From the NCBI RefSeq assembly GCF_003253545.1, contig NZ_QKYV01000007.1, positions 62,001 through 126,000 on the forward strand: a stretch of DNA of 64,000 nucleotides. Reading direction: 5' to 3'. The DNA is from Mesonia algae. Lineage in GTDB: Bacteria; Bacteroidota; Bacteroidia; Flavobacteriales; Flavobacteriaceae. Position 1 is the first letter of the stretch. Each line of letters begins with the position of its first letter. The position numbers were made by a program, and so were the translations under genes. Shown one piece after another: positions 36,901-45,237 of the stretch. Under the pieces are notes generated by a model that worked only from the letters and a program-made list of their open reading frames with translations, ran no database searches and had not been told where the DNA came from.

Positions 36901-36985
36901 AGAAGCTAAAGCAGAATTGATTCGTATTAAAACCGAAGAAGCTAAAACCAATTCTTCTGTAGAAACAGAAACAGAGCAAAACTAA
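33956..36985 (+). CDS. Large secreted TPR protein
   Basis: 1009 residues with signal peptide (LCLALTASVSVPVMSQQ) followed by roughly 20 or more tetratricopeptide repeats along the whole chain and an acidic, threonine-rich tail (KTNSSVETETEQN). Repeats such as YAYYKQGEYQNAINEFNKII and ALYELGNTYVAEENSAAALKAY are clear. Probably a periplasmic or outer-membrane-associated scaffold. The next gene is an outer-membrane barrel 27 bp downstream, so the two may form a complex, as is known for other Bacteroidetes TPR and barrel pairs (inference). One GC-rich palindrome occurs in it at 35110-35125. Confidence 0.87.
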   Translation: MLKKISLCLALTASVSVPVMSQQTAIYTNDFADYNRAMVLFENNQYKAAQTLFQKVEQEVSSLELKADCAYYVAICAVRLNQSNADALMEDFVNEHPTSTKRNSAYINVANYYFNNGDYNRARQWYEKVDTAGLSRAEQQEFNFNNGYAYFKAGRKKEAKTYFNRVRDSKEYGSQAKYYLGFIAYEGDDYQEANDMFEEVKGDGRLDKSLSYFQSDMNFKLGKFEKAIELGKAQLDRSNRQEKSELNKIIGESYFNLEQYDQAIPYLKEYQGKRGKWNNTDYYQLGYAYYKQGEYQNAINEFNKIIDGQNHVAQNAYYHLAESYVELNQKQQALNAFKNASEMNFDEKIQEDAALNYAKLSYEIGNNYKSIPEVLTAFLEKYPNNSATTEIEKLLIDSYITSKNYQKALSILEGSNKYNDKLVYQKVAYYRGTELYNEGNYSAALVHFNKSLKERNDAAFTAKATYWKAESDYNLENYQSALIGYKEFMGMTAAKPTEEFKAIDYNIGYVYFKKKEYANAISHFNAYAEKNNIPLTQKNDAYLRLGDSHFVTSNYWPAMEAYNKSIALKGIDSDYAYFQKAISYGFVNKNQDKIRDLESFVSKYPKSIYKDDALYELGNTYVAEENSAAALKAYDRLQSETPSSSFVSKSLLKQGLIFYNGNESDKALTKFKKVVADYPNTNEAVQAVKTARGIYVDLGRTDEYASWVQNLDFVEVADSDIDNATYEAAEQQFIQNNTNPAIKGFDKYLQEFPNGLHATSANFYLAQLQFKTDKKAEAAPHYNYVIQQPRSEFTEQALARLSQIYLEQKNYQKAIPVLKRLETEADFPQNITFAQSNLMKSYYQQEDYAQTIVYAERVLQNGKIENQVKSDAQVFIARSAIKTGDETRAKSAYQEVQKIAKGELAAEAQYYEAYFLRKDSKFKESNAAVQVLAKDFSGYKMYGAKGLVIMAKNFYDLEDAYQATYILENVINNFEAFPEVVEEAKAELIRIKTEEAKTNSSVETETEQN

Positions 36986-37012
36986 TTTTAAACACAAACT
37001 AATCTTTCTTAT

Positions 37013-38761
37013 ATGCAACGCATTTCATTAAGTAAAGTATTTTTATACAGTATCACTTTTTTATTCACAGGAGTAGTTTTTGCTCAAGAAGATGAGGAAG
37101 GCGATATCGATACCGAAAGGCTCATTATTGTAAAACCGTATTCGCCTACCGTAAGTGACGCGTTTAAGGTAAAGCAAACTCCAGTAATAAATGACTCTAC
37201 AGAAAACAAAAAGAAACAAGTTTCTTACGATATTTTTTCGTTCCCTGTAGCTTCAACTTTTACACCTGCAAAAGGTACAGCTGCTGGAGTCACTAGAAAA
37301 TCTATGCCACGACTCTATGATAATTATGCTTCTTTAGGCTTTGGTAATTACTCTAACATTGCGGCAGAGTTTTACAGCACCATTAACTTAGATAGAGGAA
37401 AAGAAGTTTCTATTGGTTTGGTGCATAACTCTTCTCAAGGAGGAATAGATGAAGCTCGTCTAGATGATAAGTTTTATGATACTGGCTTAGAAATAGGTTA
37501 TAAAGCTCAACAACGTAATTTTACTTGGGGAGTAGATGCTGGTTTTCAGCACCAAGTTTATAACTGGTATGGAATTCCAGATTATTTCCAACCCACAGAG
37601 ATTGAATTAGCAGGAATCGATCCTCAACATTCTTATTATGCTGCGACATTTGGCGCAAATATAGATATGGAACAAGGGATTTTTGATGAAGCTAAGTTTA
37701 AATACAGAAGATTTGGTGATAATTTTGGAAGCGGTGAAAACCATGTAAAATGGACTCCGAAGTTAGAATTTCCGGTTGTAGAACAACTTATTGGGACAGA
37801 GCTTTCTTTTGACTTTGTAAATGGAAACTTTGATGAAAGCTATGAAAACCTTCCCGTAAGCAATCAATACGGTTTCTTTAATTTAGGTGTAGCACCAAGC
37901 ATTCAAATACAAAATGAAGACCTTTCTGTAAACTTAGGAGCTCAGTTGGTGTATTCTATGGATATAGAAAATGAAGACAATAACCTGTATTTGTATCCAA
38001 AAGTGACAGGGAGTTACCGTGTAGCGGGAGATTATTTTATCGCTTACGCTGGAGCGGAAGGAGAATTAAAGCAAAATACATATTATGAATTCGTACAAGA
38101 AAATCCGTTTGTTTCTCCAACCTTACTAGTAGCCCCAACCGATAAGCAATATGATATTTACCTTGGAGGAAAAGGGAAATTTACAGATCAAATAAGTTAT
38201 AACATCCGCGGAAGCTATAAGTCTGAAGTCAATAAACCTATGTTTATTCACAATCCTTATGTAGCAACAGGAAATACTCCAAAGGAAGGTTACGAAAATT
38301 TCAATTCATTCGGAGTGGTTTATGATGACGTCACGACGGTTTCCTTTTTTGGAGAACTGCAATTTGCATTAAGTGATGATTTTAATGTGAGACTTAACGG
38401 AACTTATAATAACTATAGCGCAGATACACAAGATGAGGTTTGGAATTTACCTGAGTTTGAAGGTTCGTTAGCTTTAGATTATCAAATTACCGAAAAGTGG
38501 TTTGCAGGTGCGAGTATGTTTGCCGTAGGAGAACGTAATGTTTATTTAGACTTTCAAGGTTTACAAAGCACTTACCAAACCAAAGGAACAATGGATGCTT
38601 ACTTAGATGCCAACTTGCGAGTAGGCTACAAATTAAACGACCGACTTTCTTTATTTGCTCGTGGGAATAACTTATTAACCGAAAACTACAGACCTTGGTT
38701 AGGTTACCCAACACAAGGTTTACAAGTTATGGCAGGAGCTAGTTATCAATTTGATTGGTAG
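37013..38761 (+). CDS. Outer-membrane beta-barrel protein (TonB-receptor-like barrel without plug)
   Basis: 582 residues with signal peptide (FLYSITFLFTGVVFAQ). The first 90 residues are acidic and proline-containing; from about 95 the chain is alternating aromatic strands such as ASLGFGNYSNIAAEFYST and LSFDFVNGNFDESYENLP, ending in YQFDW, a standard barrel terminus. It is often annotated as TonB-dependent receptor, but I see neither a carboxypeptidase-like domain nor a plug domain. It pairs with the upstream TPR scaffold and ends at a strong hairpin terminator. Confidence 0.75.
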   Translation: MQRISLSKVFLYSITFLFTGVVFAQEDEEGDIDTERLIIVKPYSPTVSDAFKVKQTPVINDSTENKKKQVSYDIFSFPVASTFTPAKGTAAGVTRKSMPRLYDNYASLGFGNYSNIAAEFYSTINLDRGKEVSIGLVHNSSQGGIDEARLDDKFYDTGLEIGYKAQQRNFTWGVDAGFQHQVYNWYGIPDYFQPTEIELAGIDPQHSYYAATFGANIDMEQGIFDEAKFKYRRFGDNFGSGENHVKWTPKLEFPVVEQLIGTELSFDFVNGNFDESYENLPVSNQYGFFNLGVAPSIQIQNEDLSVNLGAQLVYSMDIENEDNNLYLYPKVTGSYRVAGDYFIAYAGAEGELKQNTYYEFVQENPFVSPTLLVAPTDKQYDIYLGGKGKFTDQISYNIRGSYKSEVNKPMFIHNPYVATGNTPKEGYENFNSFGVVYDDVTTVSFFGELQFALSDDFNVRLNGTYNNYSADTQDEVWNLPEFEGSLALDYQITEKWFAGASMFAVGERNVYLDFQGLQSTYQTKGTMDAYLDANLRVGYKLNDRLSLFARGNNLLTENYRPWLGYPTQGLQVMAGASYQFDW

Positions 38762-38783
38762 GAGAAGTATTTTAAGGTCTGTG

Positions 38784-38816
38784 ACAACCCCTGAAGTCTA
38801 AAACTTCAGGGGTTGT
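38784..38816. terminator. Terminator between convergent barrel and T9SS cargo genes
   Basis: Perfect 13-bp inverted repeat ACAACCCCTGAAG / CTTCAGGGGTTGT with a 7-nt loop. It lies between convergent genes, so it probably acts in both directions, with a short T run on each side. Confidence 0.82.
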
Positions 38817-38836
38817 TATTTCATATTGAAAGAAAA

Positions 38837-40765
38837 TTATTTCTTAATCACTTTAAAAGTTTGCCTTTGTCCTTTCATAGAAACCTGTATAAAATAAACT
38901 CCAGTAGGTAAAGAATTTAAATCTAGGCTTATCGATTTTTGGTTTTTTGTAAGGCTATTGTTGGGGAGAGCTAAACGCCCCAATACATCAAATACTTTTA
39001 TATTTTCAAAACCTTCTCTTGATTTTAAATGAACCCTTCCTGTAGTTGGATTAGGCCATAATTCTACCTTAGGCAATACGTTTACCGCTGTGTTTAATAC
39101 AAAATCACTACAGTTTACACCATCTTTGGCCAGTTGCGCGAGAAAGAAGTCATGATCGTTGCCATTTTTCTTATACATTCGTGGCACGGTAGGATGAGCA
39201 TCAAAGAGCCAGTCACTTTGCATATAACCACCTACTACAATATTTCCCAATTTATCTACTTCAAGGGCTGTTATTACGTCATCGTGCCCAAAACCAGAAC
39301 TCATAATATCGTGGATTTCTATTCCCTCTCCTGTGGTTTTATCTAAACGAATAACCACGGGATCGGTACCATGTCCCGAAGGACGCTCAAAATAAGCATT
39401 ATCCCAGTAGTGACCACCACCTCCAAAGGAAACATAGCCTTGACCTAAAAAAACCTCATCTCCACTAACGATTACACGGTCTGGTGCCCGTGCAGCGCCG
39501 TCGGGCATACTCGTCCATACATGTTGACCGTTACTGTCTAGTTTCATACAATATGGCTCTGACAACAAATTACTAAAAACATATCCTGCGAAAGAATGGT
39601 CTGGGTCGTTAAACATGGCACCCCTAAAAGTTCCTGTTAAATAAACATTACCTTGATCATCTAATGCTACATCACTTATCCTGAGCCAAGTTCCACCAGA
39701 GTTTGCACTATATTCGTGCCACCAAATGGAACTACCATCGGTTGCATCAAAAGCAGCGATATAATACGCTCCAGTTAGCTCCACTCCATTGATTATAATG
39801 GGATGTACGGGGGATGACCCCGCCCAACCACGAGCCACCATATAATATCTGTTATTGGAAGGATCATAAGCAAATCTTGTTCTACTAGATTGAACCCAAC
39901 CGAAATGTAAAAATCCCTTTGCATCAAAACGGGTATAACCAAGAAAAGTTCCATTTTTATCATAACGTACCACTCCTGTATCTCCCACTTGCATATTCAA
40001 GGGAGCAAAATAATGGTCTTCCGCAATAATACTTCCATTTTCAAACGATGCCCCAGGATCTAATGTAATTCTCCAATGGATGGTACCGTCATCCTCAACC
40101 TCAAGTTCTCCTCCCGAAACAGCTCCCCATGTGGGATCTGTTGGATCGGGTTGTGGTTCCTTAAGCCATTGAAAATTTCCTTGGGTATCATATTTCATTA
40201 AGTACACATGCTTGTCAAGGTTAACCGATGTTTTTATACTATCTTGATCATAATGGATAGGTACAGTAGCACTTGGTGGCTGTAAAATATACCCAGCAAT
40301 ATAAACGCCTCCTTCTTCGTCGGTGGCCAAGCCATTTGCAAATATTTGTCCACCTCCTCCAATGGTTTTTTGCCACCTAAAGGTTCCATCGCAGGTAGTG
40401 GAAACCAAATAAGTATCCCTAGCATTGTAACTCGATAACATTCCATTGGATTCATTGTACGTGGCAATAGGGATGGTGTCATTGGGTATGTTCCCAAAGG
40501 TAGGTTCGCTTCCCGGAGTGGTCTCACTGCCTACATCGGCAACAAAATAATAATTATTGTCCTTATCTATGGCGATATGTCTTACTTTTTGAGAATTATC
40601 AAAACTAAAACTGTTCCCGTTGTTGGGAGCCATATCTCGCTTTCCTCCGCCACGTACTGCCCATGACCAGTCATAATCGTTTTGCTGAGCAGAGACTTGT
40701 TCAGGAATAAAAATAACTACCACTAAAAGGGATATAAGTTTATTGAAAATTTTTGAAGTCTTCAT
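38837..40765 (-). CDS. T9SS cargo protein with SBBP-like beta-propeller repeats
   Basis: 642 residues: signal peptide (LISLLVVVIFIPEQVSAQ), a body with propeller-like repeats containing DxxGNxYLTG patterns (DKDNNYYFVADVG, DEEGGVYIAGYI, DDQGNVYLTGTF, DKLGNIVVGGYM), and a C-terminal type A sorting domain from about residue 565 (VELWPNPTTGRVHLKS, VFDVLGRL, LPTGVYFIQVSMKG, TFKVIKK). It is exported by type IX secretion and held at the surface or released. Ligand or function unknown. It is divergent from the BspA-like gene, which carries the same sorting tail. Confidence 0.9.
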   Translation of the reverse strand: MKTSKIFNKLISLLVVVIFIPEQVSAQQNDYDWSWAVRGGGKRDMAPNNGNSFSFDNSQKVRHIAIDKDNNYYFVADVGSETTPGSEPTFGNIPNDTIPIATYNESNGMLSSYNARDTYLVSTTCDGTFRWQKTIGGGGQIFANGLATDEEGGVYIAGYILQPPSATVPIHYDQDSIKTSVNLDKHVYLMKYDTQGNFQWLKEPQPDPTDPTWGAVSGGELEVEDDGTIHWRITLDPGASFENGSIIAEDHYFAPLNMQVGDTGVVRYDKNGTFLGYTRFDAKGFLHFGWVQSSRTRFAYDPSNNRYYMVARGWAGSSPVHPIIINGVELTGAYYIAAFDATDGSSIWWHEYSANSGGTWLRISDVALDDQGNVYLTGTFRGAMFNDPDHSFAGYVFSNLLSEPYCMKLDSNGQHVWTSMPDGAARAPDRVIVSGDEVFLGQGYVSFGGGGHYWDNAYFERPSGHGTDPVVIRLDKTTGEGIEIHDIMSSGFGHDDVITALEVDKLGNIVVGGYMQSDWLFDAHPTVPRMYKKNGNDHDFFLAQLAKDGVNCSDFVLNTAVNVLPKVELWPNPTTGRVHLKSREGFENIKVFDVLGRLALPNNSLTKNQKSISLDLNSLPTGVYFIQVSMKGQRQTFKVIKK

Positions 40766-40918
40766 AGTTGAAATTTTGGTAAGTATCTAAAATTAAAATA
40801 AGTAAATTTTGTACTAGTCCGGTTTTAACAAATCTAATATGATTTATGTTAATTAAATACAATATAGAAAATATAGTTATATTGCTATCTCAATCTCAGT
40901 CATTTAACTTATCTGTTT

Positions 40919-43900
40919 ATGAAATATTTTTACATCACACTATTTCTATTACTTTCAGTTTCTTTTGTAAGTGCCCAAAACCAAGCTTTTATTACCACTT
41001 GGGAGGTAACTAACAATGACTTAGAAATTACTATTCCAGTATATCAATCAGTAACTCTCGATTATAATTATACCGTAGACTTTGGTGATGGTACCGTTTT
41101 AAACAACCAAACAGGAGATGCAGCTCACACTTACAATACTGCTGGTATTTATACGGTAAGTATTACAGGAGACTTTCCAAGAATTTATTTTTTCAATAAT
41201 TATGGTAGTGGTCAAAAACTTGCAAGTGTAGAACAATGGGGAGATATACAATGGCAATCGATGGAATCTGCGTTCTCATATTGTCCAAGTCTTATGATAA
41301 ATGCAACAGATGCTCCCGATTTAAGCCAAGTGATAAATTTGAGTGAAATGTTCGCGGGATGCAGAATTTTTAATCAATCTATCAACCATTGGGATGTTTC
41401 TAATATTATCAATATGACTTCTATGTTTGATGGTGCATGGGATTTTAATCAGCCTTTAAATAACTGGGATGTTTCTAATGTTACTAATATGAGTACTATG
41501 TTTCGTGATGCTAACGATTTTAACCAAAATATTAATAATTGGGATGTTTCTAATGTTACTAATATGAGTTCTATGTTTGCTAGTTTATTTTATCCTTCTA
41601 ATTTTAACCAGCCGCTTAATAATTGGGATGTTTCTAATGTTACCGATATGAGTTCTATGTTTCGCCAATTATCGTTATTTAATCAACCACTTAATAATTG
41701 GGATGTCTCTAATGTAATTAATATGGAATTTATGTTTGAATATGTAACAGATTTCGACCAACCACTTAATAACTGGGATGTTTCTGGTGTTACCAATATG
41801 AAGAGTATGTTTTCTTCAGCATATAGCTTTAATCAAAATATAAATAATTGGGATGTTTCAAACGTTACTGACATGTCGGGTATGTTTTCCATGACACAAT
41901 CATTTAATCAGCCACTTAATAATTGGGATGTATCGAGCATTGTAAAAATGGGTGGTAATTCAATTTTTGTAGGTGATGGGGGAATGTTTGAGCATGCTGA
42001 AGTTTTTAATCAAGATATATCTGGTTGGGATGTTTCTAATGTTCAAAATTTTGGATCTATGTTCGCTTCCGCTGATGCATTTAATCAAGACCTATCCAGT
42101 TGGGATGTTTCCAGCGCTACAACCATGACTAGAATGTTCAATTTAGCCATAAGTTTTAATCAACCTATAAATATCTGGGACGTTTCCAACGTTACCAACA
42201 TGAGCAATATGTTTGGTGGGAATCCTGCTTTTAATCAAAGTTTATTCAATTGGGATGTTTCCAGCGTTACCGACATGACCAGAATGTTTTTGGAAGCTAC
42301 GGCGTTTAACCAGGATATTTCCGGTTGGGATGTGGTCAATGTAGAATTTATGGGCGGAATGTTTGCCGATGCTTCCGCATTTAATCAAGATATTTCTACA
42401 TGGGTATTTCATACAAATCTCTCATTTGATGTTTATAATGATGTCGGTTTTCTTGAAAATAGCGGCTTAGACGTACAAAACTACGATTTGCTCTTAGCAC
42501 AATTTGCATCCTTAAACCTAAATGATAAAGCATTAGGAGCAGATGGCTTGGAATATTGCGATACTACTTCAAGAAATCAATTGATTACCAATTTAGGTTG
42601 GGTTATTAACGGAGATACACCATCCGCAGGCTGCACCACTCCAATAGATCCCTTTATTACTACCTGGGAAGTTACCGCAGGAGATTTAAGCATCACCATT
42701 CCTACAAATAACAGCAGTGGCTATTATAACTATAAAGTTGATTTTGGCGATAGCACCGTACTAACCAACCAAACTAGCGATGCCAGCCATACATACGCTA
42801 ACCCCGGTACGTACACCGTAAGCATTACCGGTGATTTCCCACGAATCAATTTTTCCAGTAATTTCGGTATGCAAGCAAAACTTAGAAGCGTAGAACAATG
42901 GGGTGATATTCAATGGCATTCCATGGCAGGGGCATTTAAAGGTTGTGGTTATCTATTTCTAAATGCTACTGACACTCCAGATTTAAGCCTGGTTACCGAT
43001 ATGACCAGAATGTTTGCTGAAGCATCGGGCTTTAATAGTGGTAACCTTAACAGCTGGGATGTTTCCACGATTACCAACATGAGCCAACTTTTTAAAGAAG
43101 CATATCTATTTGATCAAGCTTTAAACAACTGGGATGTTTCTAATGTTACAGATGTACAGGCTATGTTTGAGGAAGCACATTCTTTTAATCAAGCCTTAAG
43201 CAATTGGGATGTTTCCAGTGTGACCAACATGTCTACTATGTTTAAGAATGCAAACGCTTTTAACCAAACCATTGATAATTGGAATGTTTCTAGCGTTAGC
43301 GATATGAGCGATATGTTTCACGGAGCTAATATTTTTAATCAACCTTTAAACACTTGGAATGTTTCTAGTGTAACTCATATGAATAAGATGTTCTATGGGG
43401 CTTCTTCTTTTAATCAAGCTATAAATAATTGGGATGTTTCTAATGTTGAACTGATGCGAGCCATGTTTAGGTATGCAACAGATTTTAATCAAGACTTATC
43501 TTCATGGAATTTCAATCAAAATGTACTGTTCAATTCCTATGATCTCGGCTTTCTTGATAGCTGCGGATTAGATACTTACAATTATGATTCATTATTAGCA
43601 CAATTCGTTTCGTTAAACCTAACTAATAAAAGTTTAGGAGCCGATGGAATGGAGTATTGCGATACCAATACCCGAAATCAATTGATTACCAATTTAAACT
43701 GGACAATTGAGGATGATTCACTATTTGTAGATTGTAATTTGTTTAGTCCTGATGCTTTTATTACCACTTGGGAAGTTGATAATGCCATTGGTCTCAATAT
43801 TAGCATTCCAACAACAGGAACAGGTTATCAATATGCCATAGACTTTGGTGACGGAACAGCTTTAGGTAATCAAACCGGTGATGCCAACCACACGTATATG

Positions 43901-45163
43901 AATCCCGGTACATATACGGTTCGTATTACAGGAGATTTTCCGAGAATACATTTTTACAATTCGGGTATGGAAGAAAAATTAAAAACTATTGAGCAATGGG
44001 GAATTATTGAATGGCAGTCGATGGAAAATGCATTTAACGGATGTGCGCCACTGATCATTAACGCAACTGATGTCCCCGATTTAAGCCAGGTAACCGATAT
44101 GAGCAGGATGTTCTCACAGTGCGAAAACCTTAATCAACCGCTTAACCACTGGGATGTTTCCAACGTTACCAACATGTCCTCTCTGTTTGATGGTGTTACT
44201 ACTTTTAATCAGCCACTTAATAATTGGGATGTTTCGAATGTTATCAATATGAGTCGTATGTTTAGTTTAGCAGATGCATTTAATCAATCGCTAAACAGTT
44301 GGGACGTTTCGAGTGTAATGAATATGCAAGGATTATTTATGGGAGCAGACTCGTTTAATCAATCCTTAACTAATTGGGGTGTTTCAAATGTATCGAATAT
44401 GGGAGGTATGTTTGCCGGAACAGGTTCTTTTAACCACCCCCTCAACAATTGGGATGTTTCCAACGTTACCAACATGGCAAATATGTTTACTGGAGCAGAT
44501 TCATTTAATCAACCCATTGATACTTGGAACGTTTCTAACGTAACCGATATGTATGAGATGTTTGCAGGAGCAATTAGCTTTAACCAACCCCTTGATAACT
44601 GGAATGTTTCAAATGTTTTAGATATGATGGTAATGTTTGGGGGAGCAGTTTCTTTTAACCAAGATATTTCTTCTTGGAATTTTAACAGTAATATAGATCA
44701 CTTTGGTGAAACCTTTAGTAATAGCGGTTTAAATATCCAAAATTACGATGCAGTATTGCAGCGCTTTGTTCAATTGGGGATTACCAATAAAGTTTTAGGG
44801 GCTCACGAACTGTTTTATTGTGATGAAATTGCGCATAACGAACTTACCAACAATTTAGGCTGGACAATTATGGGAGACAGCTTCCACAATGATTGTGAGA
44901 TGATTGTTGAGGAAGATGTTACAATTGTTCAATTGAATATTTATCCTAACCCTACAGATGCTAAGCTATATATTGATTCTAATCTTCCCTTAAATCAAGT
45001 AAATGTATATAATCTTCAAGGGAAAACTCTAATTTCTTCCAATGTTGAGGGGAATAAAAAAAGAAAGGTCAGTTTAAATGTTTCAAGTCTTTCTTCGGGG
45101 GTTTATTTTGTAAGGGTAATTGGTAATGGTTTAGAAGATACCTATAAAATCATTAAAAAATAG
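40919..45163 (+). CDS. BspA-like surface protein with three PKD-DUF285 modules and T9SS tail
   Basis: 1414 residues. After a signal peptide, the protein is three copies of one module. Each starts with a PKD-like Ig fold (FITTWEV, DFGDGT, HTYxxPGTYTVSITGDFPRI), continues with 24-25-residue DUF285/BspA repeats of the form FNQPLNNWDVSNVTNMSSMF, and closes with LGADGxEYCDTxxRNQLITNLGW (first two) or a variant. I count about 13, 6 and 7 full DUF285 repeats. The tail from about 1340 (NIYPNPTDAKLYID, SGVYFVRV, TYKIIKK) is a type A T9SS sorting domain. Such proteins are surface adhesins. Repeats in 41450-41790 are nearly identical at the DNA level, suggesting recent expansion. Confidence 0.92.
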   Translation: MKYFYITLFLLLSVSFVSAQNQAFITTWEVTNNDLEITIPVYQSVTLDYNYTVDFGDGTVLNNQTGDAAHTYNTAGIYTVSITGDFPRIYFFNNYGSGQKLASVEQWGDIQWQSMESAFSYCPSLMINATDAPDLSQVINLSEMFAGCRIFNQSINHWDVSNIINMTSMFDGAWDFNQPLNNWDVSNVTNMSTMFRDANDFNQNINNWDVSNVTNMSSMFASLFYPSNFNQPLNNWDVSNVTDMSSMFRQLSLFNQPLNNWDVSNVINMEFMFEYVTDFDQPLNNWDVSGVTNMKSMFSSAYSFNQNINNWDVSNVTDMSGMFSMTQSFNQPLNNWDVSSIVKMGGNSIFVGDGGMFEHAEVFNQDISGWDVSNVQNFGSMFASADAFNQDLSSWDVSSATTMTRMFNLAISFNQPINIWDVSNVTNMSNMFGGNPAFNQSLFNWDVSSVTDMTRMFLEATAFNQDISGWDVVNVEFMGGMFADASAFNQDISTWVFHTNLSFDVYNDVGFLENSGLDVQNYDLLLAQFASLNLNDKALGADGLEYCDTTSRNQLITNLGWVINGDTPSAGCTTPIDPFITTWEVTAGDLSITIPTNNSSGYYNYKVDFGDSTVLTNQTSDASHTYANPGTYTVSITGDFPRINFSSNFGMQAKLRSVEQWGDIQWHSMAGAFKGCGYLFLNATDTPDLSLVTDMTRMFAEASGFNSGNLNSWDVSTITNMSQLFKEAYLFDQALNNWDVSNVTDVQAMFEEAHSFNQALSNWDVSSVTNMSTMFKNANAFNQTIDNWNVSSVSDMSDMFHGANIFNQPLNTWNVSSVTHMNKMFYGASSFNQAINNWDVSNVELMRAMFRYATDFNQDLSSWNFNQNVLFNSYDLGFLDSCGLDTYNYDSLLAQFVSLNLTNKSLGADGMEYCDTNTRNQLITNLNWTIEDDSLFVDCNLFSPDAFITTWEVDNAIGLNISIPTTGTGYQYAIDFGDGTALGNQTGDANHTYMNPGTYTVRITGDFPRIHFYNSGMEEKLKTIEQWGIIEWQSMENAFNGCAPLIINATDVPDLSQVTDMSRMFSQCENLNQPLNHWDVSNVTNMSSLFDGVTTFNQPLNNWDVSNVINMSRMFSLADAFNQSLNSWDVSSVMNMQGLFMGADSFNQSLTNWGVSNVSNMGGMFAGTGSFNHPLNNWDVSNVTNMANMFTGADSFNQPIDTWNVSNVTDMYEMFAGAISFNQPLDNWNVSNVLDMMVMFGGAVSFNQDISSWNFNSNIDHFGETFSNSGLNIQNYDAVLQRFVQLGITNKVLGAHELFYCDEIAHNELTNNLGWTIMGDSFHNDCEMIVEEDVTIVQLNIYPNPTDAKLYIDSNLPLNQVNVYNLQGKTLISSNVEGNKKRKVSLNVSSLSSGVYFVRVIGNGLEDTYKIIKK

Positions 45164-45184
45164 TTAAATAGAATATATTGATTT

Positions 45185-45215
45185 AAAAAGCGTTTGTCAT
45201 TGACAAACGCTTTTT
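45185..45215 (+). terminator. Terminator of the BspA-like gene
   Basis: AAAAAGCGTTTGTCA and TGACAAACGCTTTTT flank a single base, giving a long hairpin with a T tail. The tail runs into the next promoter. Confidence 0.88.
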
Positions 45216-45222
45216 ATTTTTG
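45215..45222 (+). promoter_or_regulatory. -7 element for the amidohydrolase gene, inside terminator tail
   Basis: TATTTTTG at the end of the preceding terminator, an exact TAnnTTTG match, 15 bp before the ATG at 45238. Confidence 0.5.
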
Positions 45223-45237
45223 TAAAAAAAAACTTCC

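Noticed and set aside
38487-38714. Antisense frame in the outer-membrane barrel gene
   Set aside because: The barrel strands on the plus strand are clear; the antisense frame has no motif.
41400-44700. Regular tandem repeats that could suggest a CRISPR array
   Set aside because: Repeats are in frame, 72-75 bp apart with no unique spacers, and encode DUF285 units.
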